This document shows, piece after piece, positions 1 through 9,486 of a stretch of DNA of 64,000 bases. The notes beneath the pieces are model-generated. The model did not search any database. It was not told the DNA's origin and saw nothing but the letters and a program-made list of their open reading frames with translations. Both the position numbers and the translations under genes were made by a program. The stretch is from Parvibaculum sp. (GTDB lineage Bacteria; Pseudomonadota; Alphaproteobacteria; Parvibaculales; Parvibaculaceae). The stretch lies in NCBI RefSeq assembly GCF_019635935.1, contig NZ_JAHBYN010000001.1, forward strand, positions 992,001-1,056,000, given 5' to 3'. Position 1 is the first letter of the stretch; the number at the start of each line of letters is the position of its first letter.

Positions 1-81
1 GCGGGCATGGGCTGCATGGCGGCGCTCGAAGCCGAACGCTGGCTCGCCGGCCAGGAAGCGCACGCCGAAGCGGCGGAATAA
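1..81 (+). CDS. trxB: Thioredoxin reductase, C-terminal end (partial)
   Basis: The window opens inside a reading frame whose last 26 residues begin AGMGCMAALEAERWLAG and end at a TAA. The GxGCMAALEAERWL pattern is the classic carboxy-terminal FAD-domain helix of bacterial NADPH:thioredoxin reductases, which reduce thioredoxin in the cytoplasm. Only this tail is visible, so the CxxC redox centre and nucleotide-binding domains cannot be checked. The call rests on the tail motif alone. It is convergent with the HAD phosphatase gene that follows. Confidence 0.7.
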   Translation, partial: AGMGCMAALEAERWLAGQEAHAEAAE

Positions 82-86
82 ACCGT

Positions 87-755
87 CTATTTCAATCCGA
101 GAAGTGCCGGCAAGGCGCTCATGTCTGAAATGACATGGGCGCCTTCGCTTTTGAGCGCGTCCGCATCGGTCAGCGGATCGCCGGCATAGCCGATGACCGG
201 CATCCCCGCCGCGACGGCGGCCTGCACGCCCGGCACGGAATCCTCGACAACAACGCAGGTTTCGGGCGCATGGCCCATCCGCGCCGCCGCATGCAGGAAG
301 AGATCGGGCGCGGGCTTGCCCTGCGCCACTTCTTCGGCGCTGAACAGCACATCCTCGACCAGCGGCAACAGCTTCGTCGCACCAAGCGTGAAGCGCATCT
401 TTTCGAACTTGCCGGAGGACGCCACGCAAAAGGCAAGGCCCTTCCGACGCAATGCTTGTAGTGCGTCGCGCGAACCGGCGACGGCCTGCACACCTTCCGC
501 GAACGCCTTCAGCGTCTCGTCGCGAATATAGGCCGGCCAGTGCGCGCCGAGCGGCCGGCCGATGGCCGCCTCGACATGGGTCATCACCGCATCCATCGTG
601 CGCCCGACAAAAAGCCGGCGGCACTCGTCATACGAAATGTGGAACCCGTCCTCCGCCAGCACGCGCACCAGCAGACGATTGGCGACCGGCTCGGTGTCCA
701 CGAGCACGCCGTCGCAATCGAAAATCACAAGAGAGGGAGAAAAGGAAAGCGCCAT
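87..755 (-). CDS. HAD-IA family phosphatase (phosphoglycolate phosphatase / beta-phosphoglucomutase type)
   Basis: A 222-residue cytoplasmic hydrolase of the haloacid dehalogenase superfamily. Motif I is IFDCDGVLVDTE near residue 11, with the nucleophilic Asp13 and acid/base Asp15. The motif II serine lies in VASSG, the motif III lysine in GKPAPD, and motif IV is VVVEDSVPG. The helical cap between motifs I and II marks subfamily IA. Length is typical for GPH, PGMB and YieH-type members. The substrate cannot be told from sequence; a sugar phosphate or phosphoglycolate is likely. No strong ribosome binding site precedes the ATG. It stands alone between trxB and dps. Confidence 0.85.
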   Translation of the reverse strand: MALSFSPSLVIFDCDGVLVDTEPVANRLLVRVLAEDGFHISYDECRRLFVGRTMDAVMTHVEAAIGRPLGAHWPAYIRDETLKAFAEGVQAVAGSRDALQALRRKGLAFCVASSGKFEKMRFTLGATKLLPLVEDVLFSAEEVAQGKPAPDLFLHAAARMGHAPETCVVVEDSVPGVQAAVAAGMPVIGYAGDPLTDADALKSEGAHVISDMSALPALLGLK

Positions 756-821
756 GCCGCGAAATTATCCGCGATCATGGCGCTTCCCGCATCAATTTCT
801 GTGACGAAGCGTTACAGCGAC

Positions 822-1289
822 TTATTCCGCGAGGCTGCGCAGCATCCAGGCGGTCTTTTCGCTCACCTGCATCCGCTGCACCATCAGGTCCGCGGTCACT
901 TCGTCGTCGGCGTCGCTCGCCACCTTGAAGAGGTCGCGCGCGGTCTTGACCACCTGTTCGTGGCCCTTGACCAGATTCTTGACCATCTGATCCGCGCCCG
1001 GCACGCCATTGTCTTCCTGGAGCGTGCTGAGCTTGCCGAACTCGGCATAGGTGCCCGGCGCGAATTCGCCCAGCGCCCGTATGCGCTCCGCGATCTCGTC
1101 GGTCGCCGCCCAGAGCTCGCGATACTGCTCCTCGAACATCAGATGCAGCGTACGGAACTGCGGCCCCGTCACGTTCCAGTGGTAGTTGTGGGTCTTGAGA
1201 TAGAGCGTGTAGGTGTCGGCCAGCACGCGCGAGAGCCCCTCGGCGATCTCGTTCCGGTCCTTCGCCGCGATGCCTGTGTCAACTTTCAC
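822..1289 (-). CDS. dps: Dps-family ferritin-like DNA-protection protein
   Basis: A Dps/ferritin-like protein that oxidises and stores iron and shields DNA under stress. I place the start at a GTG at 1289 because a near-perfect ribosome binding site (AAAGGAGG) lies just upstream. This gives [13 protein letters not shown] and 155 residues, the normal Dps length; an upstream start would add 16 unlikely residues. The ferroxidase region is seen in [14 protein letters not shown], with the first His ligands, and in [22 protein letters not shown], with the Asp/Glu ligands. The protein should form a 12-subunit shell. A promoter and a palindrome lie upstream. Confidence 0.92.
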   Translation of the reverse strand: MKVDTGIAAKDRNEIAEGLSRVLADTYTLYLKTHNYHWNVTGPQFRTLHLMFEEQYRELWAATDEIAERIRALGEFAPGTYAEFGKLSTLQEDNGVPGADQMVKNLVKGHEQVVKTARDLFKVASDADDEVTADLMVQRMQVSEKTAWMLRSLAE

Positions 1290-1319
1290 GATAGGCCTCC
1301 TTTCGTTGGGTACCCCATA

Positions 1320-1347
1320 CATATAGTTCAGAAGCAATACTCTGCAA
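1320..1347 (-). promoter_or_regulatory. Probable sigma70-type promoter of dps
   Basis: Read on the minus strand, a -35-like TTGCAG (1347-1342) and a -10-like TATATG (1325-1320) are 16 bp apart. They would start transcription about 20 bases before the AAAGGAGG site of dps. The palindrome at 1355-1372 sits immediately upstream of the -35. This is a visual match only. Confidence 0.45.
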
Positions 1348-1354
1348 GGTACTT

Positions 1355-1372
1355 TATATTCATTCTAATATA
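1355..1372. promoter_or_regulatory. Palindrome TATATT-N6-AATATA upstream of dps (possible operator)
   Basis: A perfect 6+6 inverted repeat with a 6-base spacer lies in an AT-rich island between dps and the divergent M48 protease gene. Alphaproteobacterial dps genes are often controlled by OxyR, Irr or Fur-type proteins, but this palindrome does not clearly match a named consensus. Position just upstream of the dps -35 would suit an activator. Confidence 0.35.
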
Positions 1373-1453
1373 TGGCCTGTGCCATTCAGGCTGACACACC
1401 CATTAACCCTGCCCTAGACTGACCCCCTCGCCGCAGCGTCAGGGAACCCGCCG

Positions 1454-2266
1454 ATGGAAACGACATTCCGCTTTCTCGACACCAAACCGATCGAACTGAA
1501 CCGCCGCCAGCTCGTGAAGGGACTGGCCGCCGGCTATGTCGTCGCACTGACCGGCTGCGTCGAAAACAAGGCGCTAGGGCGCCAACAATTGCTGATGGTG
1601 TCGGAAGCGCAGATGACGCAGCTTTCGGCCTCCGCCTGGACGCAGATCAATCAACAGAAAAAAGTCTCGACCAACCGGGCGCTCAACACGCGGCTGCAAA
1701 CCGTCGGCCGCAAGATCGTCACAGCCGCCAATCTGCAAAACCAGCCCTGGGAGTTCACCGTCTTTCAGGGCAAGGAGGCGAACGCCTTCGTGCTGCCGGG
1801 CGGCAAGGTCGGCTTCTATGAGGGCATTTTCGAGCGCATGGAGAACGACGACCAGCTCGCCACCGTCATGGGCCACGAAACCGCGCATGTAACGGCGCGC
1901 CATTCGGCCGAACGCTACAGCCAGCACATGGCGGCCGGCATCGGCATGCAGGCCGCGCAGGTCGGCCTGCAAAGCGCCAATGTGAGCAACCCCGCCGGCA
2001 TCGCGGCCATTCTCGGCGCCGGCCTGCAATTCGGCATTTTGTTGCCCTATTCGCGCCAGCACGAACTCGAGGCCGACCGCCTCGGCGTCAACTACATGCA
2101 GAAGGCCGGCTACGACCCGCGCCAGTCGCTGCGTTTCTGGCAGAACATGACGCGCCAGCGCGCCGGCCAGGCCCCGCCGCCGGAATTCATGTCGACCCAC
2201 CCCTCCGACACAACGCGCATCAATGCGCTGCAGACGGAACTTCGGAAGATGGGCTATCAGGTGTGA
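1454..2266 (+). CDS. M48 family metallopeptidase, lipoprotein (LoiP/YggG-like)
   Basis: A 270-residue zinc protease of the M48 (HtpX/Oma1-like) family, probably anchored on the periplasmic side. The N-terminus has twin-arginine-like residues (NRRQLVKGL), a short hydrophobic stretch and a lipobox ALTGC with Cys35. The zinc motif is HETAH (His141, Glu142, His145), and a third ligand is probably Glu204 in HELEADRLG. Stress-protective outer-membrane quality control is the role known for LoiP-type members. The substrate is unknown. The gene is single and ends at a bidirectional terminator shared with the convergent aminotransferase gene. Confidence 0.9.
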   Translation: METTFRFLDTKPIELNRRQLVKGLAAGYVVALTGCVENKALGRQQLLMVSEAQMTQLSASAWTQINQQKKVSTNRALNTRLQTVGRKIVTAANLQNQPWEFTVFQGKEANAFVLPGGKVGFYEGIFERMENDDQLATVMGHETAHVTARHSAERYSQHMAAGIGMQAAQVGLQSANVSNPAGIAAILGAGLQFGILLPYSRQHELEADRLGVNYMQKAGYDPRQSLRFWQNMTRQRAGQAPPPEFMSTHPSDTTRINALQTELRKMGYQV

Positions 2267-2271
2267 CGAAA

Positions 2272-2298
2272 AAGGCCCCGCGTAAAACGCGGGGCCTT
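2272..2298. terminator. Bidirectional intrinsic terminator
   Basis: A perfect 11-bp stem (AAGGCCCCGCG and CGCGGGGCCTT) with a 5-base TAAAA loop sits between the stop codons of the convergent M48 protease and aminotransferase genes. A and T residues flank the stem on both strands, suiting termination in both directions. Confidence 0.8.
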
Positions 2299-2320
2299 CG
2301 ATTTCGGCGGCGGCCGGCCT

Positions 2321-3568
<1,248 letters not shown>

Positions 3569-3602
3569 CTATGCCGCTCCGGGAGCCCGCGCAACCGCCT
3601 TC

Positions 3603-3977
3603 CTAGGCCCGCAGCCAATAAAGCACCAGCGCGACGAGGAGCAATGCCGAGCCCGCGATATCGGCCGTCGCAACCTTCGAAATCCACGGGCTCGGACCCT
3701 CCTGCAGCCTGGCGAAAACCACAAAGGAGAGCATGCTGGCAAAGCCGAGAACGAAAGCGGCCGGCTGCAACTCGCGGCGAAACGCCGCCACGATCAGGAA
3801 GAGCCCGATCAGCCCGAGCATGACCGCGCGGTGCTGCATCAGGGTCAGCAAATTGGCGTCGGTGAAGGTGAGGCCGTAAAGCCCGCGAAGCTGCTTCGCC
3901 CCCAGCATGCCGATGGCCGGATAAGCGTTCAGCAGCCCGACGGCCACGAAGATGACGCCGATGACGATCTGGATCAT
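3603..3977 (-). CDS. Small four-helix membrane protein of unknown function
   Basis: A 124-residue protein consisting almost entirely of hydrophobic segments (about residues 1-25, 47-65, 70-90 and 100-122), predicted as a four-helix inner-membrane protein. The short loop FRRELQP is positively charged. I do not recognise a function; similar proteins are mostly annotated as hypothetical. It follows the PNPOx-like gene by 12 bases, has GGAG before its ATG, and probably forms the last gene of a three-gene transcript with the DUF1272 and PNPOx-like genes, so it may share their control by the divergent MocR regulator. Confidence 0.75.
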   Translation of the reverse strand: MIQIVIGVIFVAVGLLNAYPAIGMLGAKQLRGLYGLTFTDANLLTLMQHRAVMLGLIGLFLIVAAFRRELQPAAFVLGFASMLSFVVFARLQEGPSPWISKVATADIAGSALLLVALVLYWLRA

Positions 3978-3989
3978 TGCTCGCTTCTC

Positions 3990-4604
3990 CTATTCCGCCG
4001 GAGCGACGGACATGTCGCGCACCGGCTCTCCGAAAACCATCTGCATCGGAACGACGCCGGCCCAGACCGGCAGGTCCATATCTTCCGGGTCGTCGAGCGG
4101 GCCGCCGCTGCGGACCTTGGCCGCGACCTCGGCGAGCGGCAGCCGCAACACCTGCGTCGCCTTCAATTCCTGCGTGTTGGCGGGCCGTGTCTCGGGCGGG
4201 CGCCCCTGCCGGACGCGGGCCGTGAACAGGTCGAGCGCGCGCGGCTTCTCTGCCTCCGTCACCGTCTCAGCCACGCCATGCGCCATCACCGAGCGGTAGT
4301 TCATCGAGTGGTGGAAGGCAGAGCGCGCCAGCACCAGCCCGTCGATCAGCGTAACGGTCAGGCAGATCGGCGCGCCGCCGCCGATCATCCGCATCAGCCG
4401 GCTCTTGCGCGATCCGTGGATCAGCACGGCGTCGCCGTCGCGGACATAGACCATCGGCAGAGCGACGGGCCCCGCCTCGCCCATGAATGCCACATGGGCG
4501 ACATAGCCGGCATCGAGAATGCCGTGCACCGTCGCGCGGTCATAGGCCGCCCGCTTCGGCACCTGCCGTACCCGGTGCGCCGCCGATGTCTCGTAGCCGC
4601 TCAT
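3990..4604 (-). CDS. Pyridoxamine 5'-phosphate oxidase-like flavin-binding split-barrel protein
   Basis: A 204-residue protein of the FMN-binding split-barrel superfamily (pyridoxamine phosphate oxidase-like 2 / Nim-like group). Visible signs are the first strands ILDAGYVAHVAFMGEAGPVALPMVYVRDG (conserved positions 30-58), then LIHGSRKSRLMR, and FHHSMNYRSVMAHG. These are cofactor-binding elements shared with nitroimidazole-resistance NimA proteins. It is unlikely to be true PdxH. A strong AAGGA site precedes the ATG. It lies 12 bases after the DUF1272 gene and is divergent from a MocR-type regulator, so a link to vitamin B6 or amino-acid metabolism is plausible but unproven. Confidence 0.85.
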   Translation of the reverse strand: MSGYETSAAHRVRQVPKRAAYDRATVHGILDAGYVAHVAFMGEAGPVALPMVYVRDGDAVLIHGSRKSRLMRMIGGGAPICLTVTLIDGLVLARSAFHHSMNYRSVMAHGVAETVTEAEKPRALDLFTARVRQGRPPETRPANTQELKATQVLRLPLAEVAAKVRSGGPLDDPEDMDLPVWAGVVPMQMVFGEPVRDMSVAPAE

Positions 4605-4616
4605 CGCATGTTCCTT

Positions 4617-4796
4617 TCAGACGTCCAGCGTCCGCTTCGGCCGCGCCAGAAGCTCGCCGCCGCAGTTCGGACAGACATGCGCCATCCCCTCCGCGCAGGG
4701 CGGACAGAAGGTGCATTCGAAGCTGCAGATTTCGGCCGCGCCGTCTTTCGGCGTCGGCGCCTCGCATTTCTCGCAGGCGGATTTCATTTCGAGCAT
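4617..4796 (-). CDS. DUF1272 small zinc-ribbon-like protein
   Basis: The product is 59 residues starting MLEMKSACEKCEAP; the ATG at 4796 has GAGAGGAG at the right distance, unlike an upstream ATG that would add 21 residues. Four cysteine groups are present (CEKC, CSFEC, CPPC, CPNCGG), with the ICSFECTFC core that defines DUF1272. They probably bind one or two zinc ions. Function is unknown. It is the first gene of the minus-strand operon whose promoter faces that of the MocR-type regulator, a context seen repeatedly for this family. Confidence 0.88.
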   Translation of the reverse strand: MLEMKSACEKCEAPTPKDGAAEICSFECTFCPPCAEGMAHVCPNCGGELLARPKRTLDV

Positions 4797-4843
4797 CGCG
4801 TTCTCCTCTCGATTTCGGCCCGCACCATTTGCCGAAATTGGCC

Positions 4844-4881
4844 CTATCAAAAGGTCCATTCTGTAAAATATGATAGGTCCA
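4844..4881. promoter_or_regulatory. Repeat-containing operator region between DUF1272 and MocR-type regulator
   Basis: Two direct repeats AGGTCCA start at 4852 and 4875, 23 bp apart, and an inverted repeat CTATCA (4844-4849) / TGATAG (4871-4876) overlaps them. A -10-like TAAAAT lies between at 4864-4869. MocR-family regulators commonly bind paired direct repeats in the divergent promoter between themselves and their target, so this is the likely binding site of the product of 4904-6412. Confidence 0.55.
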
Positions 4882-4903
4882 CTGAATTACGGAGGATCGT
4901 CCG

Positions 4904-6412
4904 ATGCCCGCAAGCCCCTTGCCCCTCGGCACGCTGGCGCTCGACAACGACGCCGAGGCGCCGCTCTATCGTCAGCTCTACGACGCGCTGCGCGAGGCCA
5001 TTCTCGATGGAAGGCTGCATCCCGGCGCGCGCCTGCCTTCCTCACGCACACTTGCCGGCGACCTGGGTGTCGGGCGCAATACGGTGCTGACCGCCTACGA
5101 CCAGTTGACCGCCGAAGGCTATCTGGAGGGACAGGTGGGCGCCGGCACCCGCATCGCCGCCGTCCTGCCGGACAGCCTGCTGCAACTCGACCGGCAGGCG
5201 CGCCCACACCAGCCGGGCCGCCCTGCCCGCAATACGCGCGGCCTGTCCGAGCGCGGCCAGGCACTCTCGGCGACGCGCCGCCTCGCACCGGCCTACAGCC
5301 GCGGCGAAGGCCGCCCCTTCCTGCACGGCCTGCCGGCCATCGACCAATTCCCGAACATGCTCTGGAGCCGTTTGCTGGCGCGCCATGCGCGCGATCCGCG
5401 GCGCGGCAATCTGGGCTATGAGGTCGGCATCGGCCTGCCTGCGCTGCGCGAGGCCATTGCCGCCTATGCGGGTGCGGCACGCGGCGTCGTCTGCACGGCG
5501 GAACAAGTGATCGTGACGGTCGGCGCGCAGGGCGCGCTCGACATGGCGGCGCGGATGCTGCTCGATCCGGGCGACCCGGTCTGGATCGAGGATCCGGGCT
5601 ATCTCGGCGCACGTGGCGCGCTGCTGGGCGCCGGCGCGACGCTTGTCCCCGTGCCCGTCGACGGCGAAGGCATCGATGTCGAGGCGGGCATCGCCCGGCA
5701 CGAAACGCCGCGCCTGATTTATGTGACCCCGTCCCACCAGTTCCCGCTCGGCGCAACGCTTTCATTGCCGCGCCGCCTCGCCCTGCTCGACCATGCGCGG
5801 CAATCCGGCGCCTGGGTGCTGGAGGACGACTACGATTCGGAATACCGCTATCAGGGCCGCCCCATCGCCTCGCTGCAGGGCCTCGATCGTGCCGGCACCG
5901 TGATCTACATGGGCACCTTCGCCAAGACGATGTTTCCGGCCATCAGGATCGGCTACCTGATCGTCCCCGAAAATCTGGTCGACGCCTTCGGCACCGCCAT
6001 CCGCATCACCGGCCATGTGCCGCCCGCGACGGTGCAGGCGGCACTGGCGGACTTCATCGGCGAGGGCCACTTCGGCGGTCACGTCAGGCGAATGCGGGCG
6101 CTCTATGCCGAACGGCGCGCCCTGCTGCTGAAGGCGCTCGACAACGAACTTGCCCCCTGGCTCGAAGCGGCGCCGGGCGAAGGCGGGCTGCAGCTCTCGG
6201 CTTATCTGGCCGACGGCGCCGACGATGCAGCCATGGCGCGCGCGGCGGCCGAAGCCGATATTCACATCAGTCCACTCTCGCTCTATCGGCTGGAAACCGG
6301 ACGGCCGGGCCTTTATATGGGCTACGCTTCGGTGCCCGAGGCGGAAATCGGCAAGGCGGCAACCCGCCTCGCCGGCATATTGGCAAAGGCCGGCTGCCCC
6401 CGGCGCTTCTGA
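4904..6412 (+). CDS. MocR/PdxR-family regulator (GntR wHTH fused to aminotransferase-like domain)
   Basis: A 502-residue regulator with a GntR winged helix at about 15-85 (PLYRQLYDALREAILDG, LPSSRTLAGDLGVGRNTV) and a class I aminotransferase-like domain from about 130. The PLP-binding lysine appears as Lys341 in MGTFAKTMFPAIRIGY, and DDYDSEYRY carries the cofactor-contacting residues. Such proteins sense PLP or an amino-acid-PLP adduct rather than catalyse transamination. GGAGGAT lies before the ATG. It is divergent from DUF1272/PNPOx-like genes, its likely target, and probably autoregulated. Ten bases separate it from the downstream glutathione transferase gene. Confidence 0.92.
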   Translation: MPASPLPLGTLALDNDAEAPLYRQLYDALREAILDGRLHPGARLPSSRTLAGDLGVGRNTVLTAYDQLTAEGYLEGQVGAGTRIAAVLPDSLLQLDRQARPHQPGRPARNTRGLSERGQALSATRRLAPAYSRGEGRPFLHGLPAIDQFPNMLWSRLLARHARDPRRGNLGYEVGIGLPALREAIAAYAGAARGVVCTAEQVIVTVGAQGALDMAARMLLDPGDPVWIEDPGYLGARGALLGAGATLVPVPVDGEGIDVEAGIARHETPRLIYVTPSHQFPLGATLSLPRRLALLDHARQSGAWVLEDDYDSEYRYQGRPIASLQGLDRAGTVIYMGTFAKTMFPAIRIGYLIVPENLVDAFGTAIRITGHVPPATVQAALADFIGEGHFGGHVRRMRALYAERRALLLKALDNELAPWLEAAPGEGGLQLSAYLADGADDAAMARAAAEADIHISPLSLYRLETGRPGLYMGYASVPEAEIGKAATRLAGILAKAGCPRRF

Positions 6413-6422
6413 CAGGATTCCC

Positions 6423-7031
6423 ATGCGCCTCTACCAGATGCAGGACAGCGGCAACTGCTACAAGGTGCGCCTCGCCGCGCATCAGCTCGGTATGGCCCTT
6501 GAGCTCGTCGATGTGGACATACTGAAAGGCGAAAGCCGGACCGGCGATTTCCTTGCCATGAACCCGAACGGACGCGTGCCGACCGTCGAATTCGACGACG
6601 GACGGACGTTGCCGGAATCGAACGCCATCCTGTTCTATCTGGCCGAAGGCTCGGCCCTGCTGCCGGACGACCGCATGGCGCGCGCGCAGGCCCTGCAATG
6701 GATGTTCTTCGAGCAGTACAGCCACGAGCCCTATATCGCGGTGGCCCGCTTCTGGCAGTCGATCAAGCCCGGTGGCTACAAAGAGAAGAAGGACAGCTTT
6801 CCCTACTGGCACGAGCGCGGCTATCAGGCCCTCGACGTCATGGAACGTCACCTTTCCAGCCATGACTGGTTCGCGGGCGGACAATACTCTATCGCCGACA
6901 TCGCACTCTACGCCTACACGCATGTCGCCCATGAAGGCGGCTTCGATCTTGCTCCCTACAAGGCAATCGGCCGCTGGATGGACCGCATACGGAGCGAGCC
7001 CGGTCACGTCCCGATGGACTGGCGCCCGTGA
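6423..7031 (+). CDS. Glutathione S-transferase family protein
   Basis: A 202-residue protein starting MRLYQMQDSGNCYKVRLAAH. The N-terminal thioredoxin-like domain carries MNPNGRVPTVEFDDGRTLPE with the glutathione-contacting cis-Pro and the PESNAI signature; an all-helical C-terminal domain follows (SIADIALYAYTHVA). It should conjugate or reduce substrates with glutathione in the cytosol; substrate unknown. An open frame continues upstream through the regulator gene, but the alignment start and the 10-base gap after its stop favour this ATG. Probably cotranscribed with the MocR-type regulator. Confidence 0.88.
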   Translation: MRLYQMQDSGNCYKVRLAAHQLGMALELVDVDILKGESRTGDFLAMNPNGRVPTVEFDDGRTLPESNAILFYLAEGSALLPDDRMARAQALQWMFFEQYSHEPYIAVARFWQSIKPGGYKEKKDSFPYWHERGYQALDVMERHLSSHDWFAGGQYSIADIALYAYTHVAHEGGFDLAPYKAIGRWMDRIRSEPGHVPMDWRP

Positions 7032-7215
7032 GACCGCATCGATAGGCGGAATTTCCGCCCCGGCGCGCCGTGTGAGTCGGCGTGACACAAAATGGCCTCA
7101 AAATGGCTCGGCTCTCGTCAGCTTTCCGAACGCTGACCGCCGCATTTACCCGCGACACTTTGTCCATCGGAGGAATCAGCACCTCCGGGCATCAGCATGT
7201 CGCGGGGAGCAAATC

Positions 7216-9486
7216 ATGCACAACACACAACGCCGCTTCGGCTCCGCCGGACCACGGCAGAATCGGTCCCACTCCTTTTCCCTGTTTCTCTTCTTCCTTT
7301 GTGTTTCTCTCTTTGTCCTCGTCAGTTTTGCCCAGCACCAGGCTCGCGCCGACAGCGCGGGCCTTGTTCGTATGGCGGATGTCGAAAGCGGCGCCCTGCT
7401 GCTGAATTCGACCGAACCCGGCAAATATGTGCCGGCGCCGCTGCTCGCCACCGATGTACAGATCGACGTGACCGGCCCACTGGCGCGCGCGCGTGTGACG
7501 CAGCACTTCATCAACCCGGGCGACGGCTGGGTCGAAGGCAAATACGTCTTTCCTCTGCCGGAGAATTCGGCCGTCGACACTTTGAAAATGGTGATCGGCA
7601 CCCGCGTGATCGAAGGTCAGATCAAGGAAAAGCAGGAAGCGCGGCAGATCTACGAAGAGGCGCGCGCCGACGGCCGCCGCGCCAGCCTTGTCGAACAGCA
7701 GCGCCCCAACGTGTTCACCAACTCGGTCGCCAATATCGGCCCGAGGGAAACGATTGTCGTCCAGATCGAATATCAGCAGACCGTGCGCCAGGATGGCGAC
7801 GCCTTCTCGCTGCGCTTCCCGATGGTCGTCGCGCCGCGCTATGTGCCGATGAGCGCCACGCCGCAACTCGTCGACTTCAAGCCCGGCGAGGGCGGCTGGG
7901 GCGAAATACTTCCGCCCGAAGCGCCGCTCGACCTCGAACAACCGCCGGTTCTTCATCCCGACATGGGCAAGATCAACCCCGTCAGCCTCGCCATCTCGCT
8001 CGACGCCGGTTTCGCGCTCGGCACGGTGGAGAGTGCGCATCATGAGATTTCCCTGACACGCGACGGTGCGCGCAAGGCGAAGCTGACGCTGGCCCAGGAA
8101 CTGACGCCGGCCAACAAGGACTTCGAGCTTGTGTGGAAGCCGGCTGCGGCATCCGCGCCCGCCGCGGCGCTCTTTCGCGAGCGTGTCGGCGACGAAGACT
8201 ACATCCTCGTCATGCTGACACCGCCGGCCGGCCAGACGCTGCCGAAAGCAAAACCGCGCGAGATCATCCTCGTGATCGACAATTCCGGCTCCATGTCGGG
8301 GCCGTCGATGGTTCAAGCCAAGCAGAGCCTTCTCTGGGCGCTGGACAGGTTGACGCCGGACGACACTTTCAACGTGATCCGCTTCGACCACACGATGACG
8401 GTCCTGTTCCCGCAAGCCGTCGCGGCGCATGGCGAAAACCTCGACGTGGCCCGCCGGTATGTGCGGGGGCTGTCGGCGCAGGGCGGCACCGAAATGCTGC
8501 CGGCGCTCAAGGCTTCGCTCATCGACCCCAACGCAAACGACAATTCGCGTCTCCGCCAGATTGTGTTCCTGACCGACGGCGCGATTTACAACGAACGCGA
8601 ACTCTTCACCGAGATCACCAACAATCTCGGCCGGTCGCGCATCTTCACGGTCGGCATCGGCTCGGCCCCCAACAGCTACTTCATGGCTCGCGCCGCCGAA
8701 GCCGGGCGCGGCACCTTCACGCATATCGGCAAGGAAACGCAGGTTGCCGAGCGCATGAGTGTGCTTTTCGACAAGTTGCAGCACCCGGTGATGACGGACA
8801 TCGCGGCAAGCTGGCCCGACGGGCGCAATACGCAAAGCTGGCCGAACCCGGTTCCCGATCTCTACAAGGGCGAACCGATCGTGTTGTCGGCCCGCATGCC
8901 GAATGCGGAGGGAACGCTGACGCTGAAAGGTCAGCTTGCCGGCGCGCCCTGGGAAATACGCCTGCCGCTCGACGCCGGCGAAACGCGGCCCGGCATCGGC
9001 AAGCTCTGGGCAAGGCGCAAGATCGAACAGCTCGAAGCCGACGCCCGCATCGAGGGTGACTGGCAGAAGCATGACGGCGACATTCTGAAGACCGCGCTCG
9101 GTCATCATATTGTCAGCCGGTTGACGAGCCTTGTCGCGGTCGATGTGACGCCGGCGCGCCCCGACGGCGCACCTCTGACGTCGCGGGACATGCCGGTCAA
9201 TCTGCCGGAAGGTTGGGACTACGAAAAAGTCTTCGGTGGCGAGGCGATGCCCGCAGCTCAGCGCGCTGCCTTCAGGACCAGTGCCGCACCGATGCTCGCC
9301 ATGGCGGCAATGCCGGCCTCCGCCGATGCCGCCGCCCCCGGCCTCGCCCTGCCGCAGACCTCGACCGACGCCGACGCGCTGATCCATGGCGGATTGCTGG
9401 CCTTCATGCTGGCGGCCCTGCTTGTCGCCCTTCGCTGGCTGCAACGGCAATGGACGCGCGGCGCCTATGCACGGCGGCGCCTGTGA
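7216..9486 (+). CDS. VIT/vWA cell-surface protein, proteobacterial sortase target
   Basis: A 756-residue exported protein with a signal sequence at about 20-45, a VIT domain at about 55-190, and a von Willebrand A domain whose MIDAS motif is DNSGSMSGPS from Asp355. The carboxyl end is a sorting signal: LPQTS at 712-716, a hydrophobic helix (GGLLAFMLAALLVAL) and a basic tail ending RRRL. This is the architecture of the marine proteobacterial sortase target family, related to inter-alpha-trypsin inhibitor heavy chains. The ATG follows GGGAGC. The next gene, overlapping by 4 bp (GTGA), is the cognate sortase. A role in surface adhesion or complex assembly is inferred. Confidence 0.92.
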   Translation: MHNTQRRFGSAGPRQNRSHSFSLFLFFLCVSLFVLVSFAQHQARADSAGLVRMADVESGALLLNSTEPGKYVPAPLLATDVQIDVTGPLARARVTQHFINPGDGWVEGKYVFPLPENSAVDTLKMVIGTRVIEGQIKEKQEARQIYEEARADGRRASLVEQQRPNVFTNSVANIGPRETIVVQIEYQQTVRQDGDAFSLRFPMVVAPRYVPMSATPQLVDFKPGEGGWGEILPPEAPLDLEQPPVLHPDMGKINPVSLAISLDAGFALGTVESAHHEISLTRDGARKAKLTLAQELTPANKDFELVWKPAAASAPAAALFRERVGDEDYILVMLTPPAGQTLPKAKPREIILVIDNSGSMSGPSMVQAKQSLLWALDRLTPDDTFNVIRFDHTMTVLFPQAVAAHGENLDVARRYVRGLSAQGGTEMLPALKASLIDPNANDNSRLRQIVFLTDGAIYNERELFTEITNNLGRSRIFTVGIGSAPNSYFMARAAEAGRGTFTHIGKETQVAERMSVLFDKLQHPVMTDIAASWPDGRNTQSWPNPVPDLYKGEPIVLSARMPNAEGTLTLKGQLAGAPWEIRLPLDAGETRPGIGKLWARRKIEQLEADARIEGDWQKHDGDILKTALGHHIVSRLTSLVAVDVTPARPDGAPLTSRDMPVNLPEGWDYEKVFGGEAMPAAQRAAFRTSAAPMLAMAAMPASADAAAPGLALPQTSTDADALIHGGLLAFMLAALLVALRWLQRQWTRGAYARRRL

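Noticed and set aside
6150..6422. Apparent N-terminal extension of the glutathione transferase overlapping the MocR-type gene
   Set aside because: The residues before MRLYQMQDSGN are a shadow of the regulator's coding sequence; the family start is at 6423.
7045..7059. GGCGGAA/TTCCGCC hairpin after the glutathione transferase gene as a terminator
   Set aside because: The stem is perfect but short and lacks a T-run; it may be coincidental in GC-rich sequence.
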